A DNA stretch of 64,000 bases from Anaerocolumna sedimenticola (GTDB lineage: Bacteria; Bacillota; Clostridia; Lachnospirales; Lachnospiraceae): NCBI RefSeq assembly GCF_009931695.1, contig NZ_CP048000.1, positions 2,373,501-2,437,500 on the forward strand, written 5' to 3'. Made by a program: the position numbers and the translations under genes. Positions 9,349-16,528 of this stretch are shown here, in pieces. Under the pieces are notes generated by a model. The model ran no database searches and was not told the origin of the DNA. It worked only from the letters and a program-made list of their open reading frames with translations. Every line of letters begins with the position of its first letter. Position 1 is the stretch's first letter.

Positions 9349-9620
9349 AATAGCACCTCGTTTACTATTTCGTTAAATAGATTTTAACAAAATAAAAGAT
9401 TAATAACCATTTTGAAAACCTTAAAATTGATTAAGATAAAGTAAATAAATCTTTATTTCATATGTAGAAAAGGAACATAATGATTATCCGACCGTAACAT
9501 ATATCTTGATTAAGGAATGGTATAAATAGAGATGGCAGTTGATTTAGAATAAATAAAAGAATATTATAATTTCTTATAAGTAATTCCAACATCAGCTTTG
9601 CTCAAAGTCTGAATAAGAAG

Positions 9621-9698
9621 CAGGAGTATGATATGTATCTGCAGTGAATTGAAAGGCAGCTTTCCTGAACTGCAGATACATATCATACTCCTGTTTTT
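9621..9698. repeat. Perfect 25-bp inverted repeat with T-run, no adjacent gene
   Basis: The arms 9621-9645 and 9669-9693 are perfectly complementary over 25 bases. The 23-nt loop contains a second small hairpin (GAAAG/CTTTC), and TTTTT follows at 9694-9698. It looks like a + strand terminator, but the nearest upstream + gene ends more than 1 kb away. It may end an unannotated small RNA or be a palindromic repeat. The rest of 9349-9763 shows nothing recognisable. Confidence 0.6.
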
Positions 9699-9763
9699 CC
9701 TATGCCCTAATAGCAAAGCGTCCGTTAGCCACTTTAAGAAATATATTTTTCCGAAAATTCATA

Positions 9764-9792
9764 TTGACAAGCAATAACGGTAATGATAATAT
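9764..9792 (+). promoter_or_regulatory. Promoter of the lysine riboswitch/dapA transcript
   Basis: A consensus TTGACA (9764-9769), a 17-base spacer and TAATAT (9787-9792) place the transcript start just before the riboswitch. Confidence 0.75.
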
Positions 9793-9846
9793 GTGTTAAA
9801 AGAATTATGGTAGAGACTTTAAATAAAATTGAATAGATGATTTTTT

Positions 9847-10015
9847 GGTAGAGGCGCATTTTTTAAGAGTACATAGCTGGATATGGCAGACATGGAAGAA
9901 AGCTGTGGAAAGGAAAAGATGCCGAAATTAAGGTAAACTGCATTGCCTTAGTTGGGCATATGGTAAATAACCATATGACTGTCATCATTTTATTGATGGA
10001 GTGCTGCCTAAAGAA
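9847..10015 (+). ncRNA. Lysine riboswitch (L box)
   Basis: The conserved L-box landmarks occur in order: GGTAGAGGCGCA at the 5' edge, AAGAGTA, GGAAAGGAAAAGATGCCGAA, a TTGGGC segment, the ACTGTCA motif and TGGAGTGCTGCC, whose CTGCC pairs with the opening GGTAG (P1). It binds L-lysine. Its position before a terminator and dapA indicates transcription attenuation: high lysine stops dapA expression. Confidence 0.9.
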
Positions 10016-10085
10016 TGTAAGCCATTTATTTTTGCACACTGCTTTTTGTAGTTGAAGAATAGGCGTTACAGGAAAATTCTTTAGT

Positions 10086-10112
10086 GTCGACTCTTAAGTC
10101 GGCTTTTTTTTT
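10086..10112 (+). terminator. Riboswitch-controlled attenuator before dapA
   Basis: GTCGACT pairs with AGTCGGC around a CTTA loop, followed by nine Ts. It lies between the lysine aptamer and the dapA ribosome site, so it is the expression platform. Confidence 0.85.
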
Positions 10113-10136
10113 ACATAAATTTTAGGAGGTGCTGTT

Positions 10137-11027
10137 ATGGCAATATTTAAAGGAGCCGGTGTTGCAATTGTAACACCATTTAAAGAAAACCTGGAAGTTA
10201 ACTATGATAAGCTGGGGGAATTACTGGATTATCAGATTGAACATGGAACTGACAGTATTGTAATATGCGGAACGACCGGCGAAGCATCCACACTGACACA
10301 TGAAGAACATTTGGAATGTATTAGGTACACCGTAGATAAGGTAAATAAAAGAATACCGGTTATAGCAGGAACCGGATCCAATAGTACGGATACAGCCATA
10401 TATCTTTCAACGGAAGCTGAAAAATATGGTGCAGACGGGCTTTTACTGGTTACACCTTATTATAATAAAGCTACTCAGAGAGGATTAAAAGAACATTTCA
10501 CGGATATTGCAAAGGAAGTGAATATTCCGATTATTCTCTATAATGTACCCGGCAGGACGGGATGTAACCTTCTTCCCAAAACAGCAGCGGAATTGGTAAA
10601 AGATGTGGATAACATTGTGGGAATGAAAGAAGCCAGTGGAAATATATCACAGGTTGCAAACCTGATGCATCTTACACAGGGAGATATTGATTTATATTCC
10701 GGTAATGACGACCAGATAGTACCACTGCTATCCTTAGGCGGAATCGGTGTAATTTCCGTACTTTCTAATATAGCACCCAAAGAGACACATGATATAGTTG
10801 CAAACTATTTGGATGGGAATGTAAAATTAAGTTGTGAGCAGCAGTTAAATTACATACCATTAATAGACGCCCTGTTTTGTGAAGTGAATCCCATTCCCAT
10901 TAAGAAAGCATTAAATCTTATGGGATTTGAAGTCGGAGGTTTAAGAAAACCTCTTACGGATATGGAACCTGAAAATGTAGAAAAACTAATAAAAGCCATG
11001 AATGAGAAAGGCCTGAAGATTGTTTAA
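10137..11027 (+). CDS. dapA: 4-hydroxy-tetrahydrodipicolinate synthase
   Basis: Condenses pyruvate with aspartate semialdehyde, the committed step of the lysine/diaminopimelate branch. It has 296 residues, normal for DapA. Visible active-site parts are GTTGE (45-49), Tyr135 and Arg140 in YNVPGRTG, and the Schiff-base Lys164 in GMKEASG. AGGAGG precedes ATG 10137. Expression should fall in lysine, given the riboswitch and attenuator directly upstream. dapB follows 279 bases later across a dispersed repeat. The dapA stop codon lies inside the first bases of that repeat. Confidence 0.98.
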   Translation: MAIFKGAGVAIVTPFKENLEVNYDKLGELLDYQIEHGTDSIVICGTTGEASTLTHEEHLECIRYTVDKVNKRIPVIAGTGSNSTDTAIYLSTEAEKYGADGLLLVTPYYNKATQRGLKEHFTDIAKEVNIPIILYNVPGRTGCNLLPKTAAELVKDVDNIVGMKEASGNISQVANLMHLTQGDIDLYSGNDDQIVPLLSLGGIGVISVLSNIAPKETHDIVANYLDGNVKLSCEQQLNYIPLIDALFCEVNPIPIKKALNLMGFEVGGLRKPLTDMEPENVEKLIKAMNEKGLKIV

Positions 11028-11082
11028 CCGAACAAGTAAAAATACCGCTTCTTAGCGTAGCGGACTTAATAATACCCGCTTT
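11024..11082 (+). repeat. Dispersed repeat R3, copy a
   Basis: It begins TTTAACC, whose TAA is the dapA stop. It carries ACAAG, CCGCTTCTTAGCGTAGCGG and an ATACCCGCTT end. Related copies are at 36455, 36579 and 37603. AGCGG and CCGCT segments can pair into a short hairpin. The remaining 11083-11306 is AT-rich with no gene seen. Confidence 0.6.
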
Positions 11083-11306
11083 GGCTTTCTGTGCAATATT
11101 TCATATGGATTAAATAATTTTACAAATATATTGGTTAAACAAAGTTATAAGTTAATTGAATAATATAGTATGCAACCTCAGATTACTATAATATAATAAA
11201 GTATGGCATTATTAAAAATTACTTACATCACCATAGTAATAGTAATGAATTGTTGATGTAGAGTATTGAAAAGGTGCCATAAGATAAAAGTTACGAGGAG
11301 GATAAA

Positions 11307-12062
11307 ATGACAAGAATAATATTACGCGGCTGCAATGGGAGAATGGGTCAGGAAATAACTAAACTTCTTAAATCCGATGAACAGGCCGTTATTGTAGCAG
11401 GTGTTGATTTGCATGAATCAACCGGTAACGGTTATCCTGTATTCACTTCTTTTTCCGCCTGTAATGTACTTGCAGACGTTATAATCGACTTTTCTTCTCC
11501 ACAAAAGCTGAATGAAATGCTTGCATTTGCAGAAAGGAATCAATTACCCGTTGTATTATGTACGACGGGATTATCGGAAAATGATCTTGCAATGGTTAAA
11601 AAGGCTTCCCAGAATATTGCCATATTAAGATCGGCAAATATGTCCGTGGGAGTTAATACTGTGATGAAATTATTAAAGACTGCGGCACAGGTTTTAGCAG
11701 CGGCAGATTTTGATATAGAAATAGTAGAAAAACATCATAATCAGAAACTGGATGCACCATCTGGTACGGCTTTGGCATTGGCCGATGTCATGAATCAGGT
11801 ATTGAATCAGGAATATGATTATAACTTTGACCGCTCCAGGGAACGTAAAAAGAGAGAAAAAAAAGAAATTGGCATCTCTGCTGTCCGAGGCGGAACGATT
11901 ATCGGTGAGCATGAAGTGATATTTGCAGGTTTGGATGAAGTGATAGAAATCAAACATACGGCTTATTCCAGAGCCATTTTTGCAAAAGGAGCTATCCATG
12001 CCGCCAAATTTTTAGCAGATAAAGTTCCTGGTATGTATGAGATGAGTGATGCTATCGGTTAA
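11307..12062 (+). CDS. dapB: 4-hydroxy-tetrahydrodipicolinate reductase
   Basis: Reduces the DapA product with NAD(P)H in diaminopimelate/lysine synthesis. The 251 residues include the dinucleotide-binding GCNGRMGQ (8-15) and the family signature EKHHNQKLDAPSGTA (141-155), containing the catalytic His-His and the substrate-binding lysine. GAGGAGG sits seven bases before ATG 11307. A 280-base gap from dapA suggests it may have its own promoter as well as read-through from the riboswitch transcript. A good terminator follows. Confidence 0.97.
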   Translation: MTRIILRGCNGRMGQEITKLLKSDEQAVIVAGVDLHESTGNGYPVFTSFSACNVLADVIIDFSSPQKLNEMLAFAERNQLPVVLCTTGLSENDLAMVKKASQNIAILRSANMSVGVNTVMKLLKTAAQVLAAADFDIEIVEKHHNQKLDAPSGTALALADVMNQVLNQEYDYNFDRSRERKKREKKEIGISAVRGGTIIGEHEVIFAGLDEVIEIKHTAYSRAIFAKGAIHAAKFLADKVPGMYEMSDAIG

Positions 12063-12071
12063 ATAATAAAT

Positions 12072-12114
12072 AGCTGCAGCTAAATTATTTGAGAATTTTG
12101 CTGCAGCTGTTTTT
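12072..12114 (+). terminator. Intrinsic terminator of dapB
   Basis: AGCTGCAGC (12072-12080) pairs perfectly with GCTGCAGCT (12100-12108), followed by GTTTTTA. Confidence 0.8.
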
Positions 12115-12225
12115 ACGTTTTAATGGATAATTGTGGCAAATGATAGGCATGTATCACTAATCCGCCATAAAAAAGACACATTTTATGTATATTAGGCAAA
12201 AAACATGTAGAATGTGCAAGTACTA

Positions 12226-12253
12226 TTGTAAAAAATTAGCATTTGATTATAAT
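12226..12253 (+). promoter_or_regulatory. Candidate promoter of the short-ORF cluster
   Basis: TTGTAA (12226-12231), a 16-base spacer and a perfect TATAAT (12248-12253), about 65 bases before the first short ORF. Confidence 0.5.
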
Positions 12254-12320
12254 GAATATTGTAATAAGCAATTTGTTACAGTAACTAGTAACCGTAAACT
12301 TTTTAAAGGAGGATTTCGAA

Positions 12321-12464
12321 ATGAAAAATGTTCAGGAAAAGGTATGGAAAACAGTAGCAAAATGGGCTTATCAAATGACAGGTTTATCAAAAGACACCGC
12401 TTGCACGTCAATGGAGGAAAATAAAGATTTATCTACCTTGGTACAAGCATTAGGAATTTTTTAA
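12321..12464 (+). CDS. 47-residue peptide, unknown; weak AgrD-like layout
   Basis: The ORF has a near-ideal ribosome site (AAAGGAGG, then seven bases to ATG 12321), which argues it is translated. The N-terminal half (NVQEKVWKTVAKWAYQM) forms an amphipathic helix. A single cysteine at residue 28 (TACTSM) is followed by an acidic segment (EENKDL) and a hydrophobic end. That order resembles autoinducing-peptide precursors (AgrD) in outline, but the ring residues do not fit well and no agrB lies in the window. It could equally be a leader peptide for the toxin-like ORF downstream. Function unknown. Confidence 0.5.
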   Translation: MKNVQEKVWKTVAKWAYQMTGLSKDTACTSMEENKDLSTLVQALGIF

Positions 12465-12497
12465 GTCAGATTGCTGCCATTGAGGGGTGGTGATGCA

Positions 12498-12599
12498 ATG
12501 GTTACGTATGATTCATTATTCTTAATGCTTGAATTCGGCATGATACTGCTTGCAATGCTTACTTTTATCGATAATAGGAGTAATAAGCGTAGAAGATAA
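12498..12599 (+). CDS. Putative holin-like / TxpA-family type I toxin peptide
   Basis: A 33-residue peptide beginning MVTYDSLFLMLEFGMILLAM. This matches the N-terminal pattern of the holin-like toxin family and of Bacillus TxpA/BsrG (M-x-T-Y-E/D-x-L-x-x-M-I-x-F-x-x-L), with one membrane helix and a basic tail (NRSNKRRR). Such peptides damage the membrane and are held off by an overlapping antisense RNA. The GGGGTGGTG-type ribosome site right before the ATG is also usual for the family. I could not identify the antisense RNA promoter from sequence. It lies 33 bases after the 47-residue ORF. Confidence 0.7.
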   Translation: MVTYDSLFLMLEFGMILLAMLTFIDNRSNKRRR

Positions 12600-12744
12600 T
12601 TATGTATGTTTGAAAACCTAAATATATGATACCAACTTTTACATAAGTAAATAATGGTAAATTAGATTAATGGTTATGTAAGTTAAAAAGCGCAGGAAAA
12701 CTTAAAATAAACTTAAGAAAATTTTTTATCGAAGCAGGAGGCTT

Positions 12745-12852
12745 ATGTTTACAGTATATCCGGAATGGTACAAATGGAACCATATTTCTTTCATTGATTT
12801 TATCAGGCATCTGACTTATAATTTAATTGGAATAATTGTGAAAAATTTGTGA
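12745..12852 (+). CDS. 35-residue peptide of unknown function
   Basis: ATG 12745 has AGGAGG six bases upstream. The peptide (start MFTVYPEWYKWNHISFIDFI) is rich in aromatic residues with a hydrophobic, weakly basic C-terminus (NLIGIIVKNL), so membrane association is plausible. Its last codons run into the left arm of a strong hairpin terminator, so translation would disrupt the hairpin. That layout is compatible with a leader peptide controlling read-through into the ABC operon 96 bases downstream. No family recognised. Confidence 0.5.
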   Translation: MFTVYPEWYKWNHISFIDFIRHLTYNLIGIIVKNL

Positions 12853-12890
12853 ACAATTTATTTTTATATAATTGTTCACAAATTTTTCGC
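12838..12890 (+). terminator. Long hairpin before the Gld-type ABC operon
   Basis: The arms 12841-12858 and 12870-12887 are perfectly complementary over 18 bases with an 11-nt loop, and pairing extends a few bases outward. There is no long T-run, but the right arm itself ends in TTTTT. The stop codon of the 35-residue ORF lies inside the left arm. Confidence 0.6.
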
Positions 12891-12947
12891 ATTATAAGAG
12901 TATCATATTCTTGTTAGAGGCCAATTTTATTTAAGGAGGAGAAAGTC

Positions 12948-14006
12948 TTGATAGAAGTTAAGAATTTAGTCAAAAAGTATGGGGACCATCTAGCAATAAA
13001 TAATTTAAGCTTTACGGTTGAAAAAGGTCAGATACTTGGCTTTTTAGGACCAAATGGGGCAGGAAAGTCCACAACTATGAATATTATCACAGGTTATATA
13101 TCAGCAACGGAAGGATCCGTAGTAATTGATGGCCATGATATCTTTGATGAGCCGGAGGAAGCCAAAAAGCGTATCGGTTATTTACCGGAATTGCCCCCCT
13201 TATACCCCGATATGACCGTAAGAGAATATCTTAATTTTGTCGCTGACCTTAAAATGGTTAAAAGATCGGAAAAAAGCAAGATGATAGCAAAGATCATGGG
13301 GATGGCAAAAATAACGGATGTATCCGACCGCTTGATCAAACAATTATCGAAAGGTTATAAGCAAAGGGTAGGTCTGGCTCAGGCTATTATCGGTTTTCCT
13401 GATGTTTTAATATTAGACGAGCCTACCGTAGGTTTAGACCCCATGCAGATTATTGAAATCAGGGATTTAATAAAGAAACTTAGTAAAGAACATACCATTA
13501 TTTTAAGCTCCCATATCTTATCGGAAGTAAGTGCAATTTGCGACACAGTTATGATTATTAACAAAGGTAAATTAATTGTCAGTGATACACCGGATAATCT
13601 GTCCAAACATATCGGAGGCTCCAACGGATTACATCTTCAGGTGAAAGGCACTAAGGAAAAGATAAAAGAAGCTCTGGAAAAGATAACAGAGATAACAAAA
13701 ATAGATTATGAATCCAGAACGAAAGACGGTATCATCAAATTAACTGCTTACTGCAAAGAAGACGATGATATTCGTGAAGCAGTCTTTTATGCTTTAAGTG
13801 ATGCCAGATGTCCAATCTTAAATATGCAATCCTCAAATATGTCTCTGGAAGATATCTTCTTAGAGGTAACCCAGACTAAGGTTAAGGGAAAACAAGCAAA
13901 AGGCCTCGGAAGACGGAAATTAAATCCGTCAAATACAGAGGATGTCAGTCAAGTGAGCCCGGTAACAGGGCAGAATCAAGAAACGGATCATGAGGAGGAA
14001 AATTAA
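12948..14006 (+). CDS. ABC transporter ATP-binding protein (Gld/Nos-type export)
   Basis: The 352-residue ATPase of an ABC-2 exporter. Walker A is GPNGAGKST (34-42), the signature LSKGYKQRVGLAQ is near residue 140, and Walker B VLILDEPTVGLDP is near 155. A DUF4162-like C-terminal domain is followed by a short polar tail. It starts with TTG at 12948, preceded by AAGGAGGAG. It is first in a four-gene operon with a permease (2-base gap), a GldG-like protein and a DUF4340 protein, homologous to Bacteroidetes GldA-F-G but widespread in Firmicutes. The cargo is unknown. Confidence 0.93.
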   Translation: MIEVKNLVKKYGDHLAINNLSFTVEKGQILGFLGPNGAGKSTTMNIITGYISATEGSVVIDGHDIFDEPEEAKKRIGYLPELPPLYPDMTVREYLNFVADLKMVKRSEKSKMIAKIMGMAKITDVSDRLIKQLSKGYKQRVGLAQAIIGFPDVLILDEPTVGLDPMQIIEIRDLIKKLSKEHTIILSSHILSEVSAICDTVMIINKGKLIVSDTPDNLSKHIGGSNGLHLQVKGTKEKIKEALEKITEITKIDYESRTKDGIIKLTAYCKEDDDIREAVFYALSDARCPILNMQSSNMSLEDIFLEVTQTKVKGKQAKGLGRRKLNPSNTEDVSQVSPVTGQNQETDHEEEN

Positions 14007-14008
14007 AG

Positions 14009-14872
14009 ATGCTGGCAATTTATAAAAAAGAGTTAAAATCTTATTTTACATCAATGACCGGATATGTATTTATCGCATTCTTTTTAGTAATTATTGGTAT
14101 ATATTATGTTATTTATAATATGATTCAGCTGTATGCCAATTTTGAATATGTATTATCCGGCGTTTCCTTTATATTTATTTTACTGGTACCAATTTTAACC
14201 ATGCGCCTTATGGCAGAAGAGAAGAAACAGAAAACAGATCAGTTACTGTTTACTTCACCGCTGCCGGTAGGAAAAATAATAGCCGGTAAGTTTTTTGCGG
14301 TTCTTACCGTATTTTTAATCGTAATGGGAATCGTATGTCTTTATCCGTTGATTTTATTGCAGTTTGGTTCCTTGTCCTTAAAGGTTGCGTATGGTTCCAT
14401 TTTAGGTTTTTCCTTATTAGGTGCGGCTTACATAGCAATCGGTCTATTTATTTCTGCTTTAACCGAAAGTCAGGTAGTCGCCGCAGTAGTATCGTTTGTT
14501 GTAATTTTAATCACGGCTTTAATGGACAGCCTTGTTAATCTGTTGCCCAAGGATAATAAATCAGCATGGATTATATTCTCCATTATTTTAGTTATAATTT
14601 GCTGGATTGCCTATATTATGATGCATAATCTCACTGTATCTCTGTCTGTAGGTATTGTGGCAGAAATCGCACTCACAGTAATATATTTACTGAAACCAAC
14701 CTTATTTGACGGTTTGGTATCTAAAGTATTTAACTGGTTTTCTGTTATAGCAAGGTTTGATAATTATACTAAGGGTGTTTTGGATTTATCCTCCGCAGTT
14801 TATTTTATCAGTATTGTATTCCTGTTCCAGTTCTTGACGGTACAGGCAATTAAGAAACGCAGATGGAGTTAA
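14009..14872 (+). CDS. ABC-2 type permease (GldF-like)
   Basis: A 287-residue inner-membrane permease with about six transmembrane segments (first near 15-40, last near 260-280). Its N-terminus MLAIYKKELKSYFTSMTGYV and the TMRLMAEEKKQKTDQLLFTS block are typical of GldF/ABC-2 subunits fused to no other domain. The start codon follows the ATPase stop after two bases, so the two are translationally coupled and surely form one transporter. The substrate cannot be read from the sequence. Confidence 0.9.
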   Translation: MLAIYKKELKSYFTSMTGYVFIAFFLVIIGIYYVIYNMIQLYANFEYVLSGVSFIFILLVPILTMRLMAEEKKQKTDQLLFTSPLPVGKIIAGKFFAVLTVFLIVMGIVCLYPLILLQFGSLSLKVAYGSILGFSLLGAAYIAIGLFISALTESQVVAAVVSFVVILITALMDSLVNLLPKDNKSAWIIFSIILVIICWIAYIMMHNLTVSLSVGIVAEIALTVIYLLKPTLFDGLVSKVFNWFSVIARFDNYTKGVLDLSSAVYFISIVFLFQFLTVQAIKKRRWS

Positions 14873-14890
14873 GGAAGGGAGAGGAATAAG

Positions 14891-16528
14891 GTGAAAGACT
14901 TAAATAATACAAATCAAGATAATTTTAATCAAGATAATTTAAATCCGGATAACTTAAATCCAGAAGATTTCAATCAGGATGAAATAAAACAGGACAATAT
15001 AGAGCAGGAAGATTTCAGTCAGGATGAACTGGGTCAGGAAGATATAGACCGGGAGGAAGAAAATCAGGATGAAGTTCAGGAAACCGTAAAGAAAGAAAGC
15101 ATAGTTTCCAAAATCAAAGCTTCCTTTTCATCCAGAAAATTTAAAGGCGGAGCTTATGCAACTACAATATCCGCTATCGTTATCATAATGATACTTGTAG
15201 TAAATATTTTTGTAACCGAATTAGACCTTAAGATTGACGTAAGTAAAGAAGGCATGTACACCCTTACGGATACTACGAAAGATTATCTGAAAGATTTAAA
15301 GGATGACATAACCATTTATTATATTGCACAAACCGGTTCCGAGGATAAAACGTTCAAGGAAATAGTCAATAAATATGATGCTCTTTCAGACAAGATAAAA
15401 GTAGAATATAAAGATCCGGTTTTATATCCCAATTTTGCATCCGATTATACGGATGATAAATTAACCGATAATAGTGTATTGGTTGTTAATAATGCTAACA
15501 AAAGAGCAAAATATGTGGATAATTCCGATATGTATAAGACAGAAATTGATTACCAGACCTATCAGACCAATGTAACCGGTATCGATGCGGAAGGTCAGAT
15601 AACCTCCGCATTAGAATATGTTACTACAAAAGATTTACCGATTATGTATATGGTACAGGGTCATGGTGAAACAGCAATCGGTGATACGCTGGCTTCTTCC
15701 TTTGCAAAGGTTAATGTAACTACGAATACTTTAGCTACCTTAACTGTAAAGAGCATACCGGACGACTGCTCCATCCTGTTTATTAATGCACCTCAAAAAG
15801 ATTATACAAAGGATGAAGTAGCTATGATAAAAGATTATCTGGCCAAGGGCGGCGATGCTATTATTTTAGCAGACTATGCGGCAGAAGGTCTGGATAATTT
15901 CAACAGTCTGATGAATTACTACGGTATTAGTTTTGTAAAAGGTATCGTGTTGGAAAAAGAACAGGGTTATTATATGGGACAATATGTGAATAATCTTGTA
16001 CCTAGTATAAAAAGCCATGATATAACTTCCTCCATCATCTCCGGTAAAGCTTCTATCGTAGCGCCATCTGCAATCGGTATACAGGTACTTGATACCAAGA
16101 GAAGTACTACACAGGTTGAACCGTTACTTACTACCTCCGATACTGCCTACTCAAAAATTGATGTAAAATCCAATACGGTTGAAAAACAGGACGGAGATAT
16201 CGACGGACCATTTAACCTTGGTGTAGCAATAACAGAAACTTATAATGGCGTAGAGTCTAAATTAGTTGTACTAGGCTCCGCGTTAATGATTGATGAAAGT
16301 ATGATGTCCTATCCGTCTATCGGCAATCTGGATTTAATGTTAAATTCCATTAACTTTGTTTCTAATAAGGAAAGCAATCTGGCTATCCGTACAAGAAGTG
16401 TGACACAACAATATTTAACCATGAATGCGGCTCAGGTTAACTTCTGGGCAATCGTTATTGTAGTTGTAATTCCTGTATTTGTACTGGCATTTGGCGGATA
16501 TATCTGCATCAGAAGGAGGAAAAAATAA
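14891..16528 (+). CDS. GldG-family ABC auxiliary protein with acidic pentapeptide-like N-terminus
   Basis: A 545-residue protein of the GldG/ABC_transp_aux family. A cytosolic N-terminal tail is followed by a membrane segment (about 95-115), a large extracellular Rossmann-like domain (about 120-500; DITIYYIAQTGSEDKTFKEI, MVQGHGE) and a C-terminal membrane anchor (about 515-540). The N-terminal 60 residues are a tandem of about ten acidic five-residue units of the form (D/E)(N/D/E)(L/F/I)xx, visible as a 15-base repeat in the DNA. I do not expect this in GldG. The start is GTG 14891 after GGGAGAGG. The next gene starts inside its stop codon. Confidence 0.85.
   Translation: MKDLNNTNQDNFNQDNLNPDNLNPEDFNQDEIKQDNIEQEDFSQDELGQEDIDREEENQDEVQETVKKESIVSKIKASFSSRKFKGGAYATTISAIVIIMILVVNIFVTELDLKIDVSKEGMYTLTDTTKDYLKDLKDDITIYYIAQTGSEDKTFKEIVNKYDALSDKIKVEYKDPVLYPNFASDYTDDKLTDNSVLVVNNANKRAKYVDNSDMYKTEIDYQTYQTNVTGIDAEGQITSALEYVTTKDLPIMYMVQGHGETAIGDTLASSFAKVNVTTNTLATLTVKSIPDDCSILFINAPQKDYTKDEVAMIKDYLAKGGDAIILADYAAEGLDNFNSLMNYYGISFVKGIVLEKEQGYYMGQYVNNLVPSIKSHDITSSIISGKASIVAPSAIGIQVLDTKRSTTQVEPLLTTSDTAYSKIDVKSNTVEKQDGDIDGPFNLGVAITETYNGVESKLVVLGSALMIDESMMSYPSIGNLDLMLNSINFVSNKESNLAIRTRSVTQQYLTMNAAQVNFWAIVIVVVIPVFVLAFGGYICIRRRKK

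Noticed and set aside
12185..12424. 79-codon ORF before the toxin-like gene
   Set aside because: It lies in a different frame from the well-supported 47-codon ORF, starts before the promoter's -10 box, has no ribosome site and an unlikely composition.
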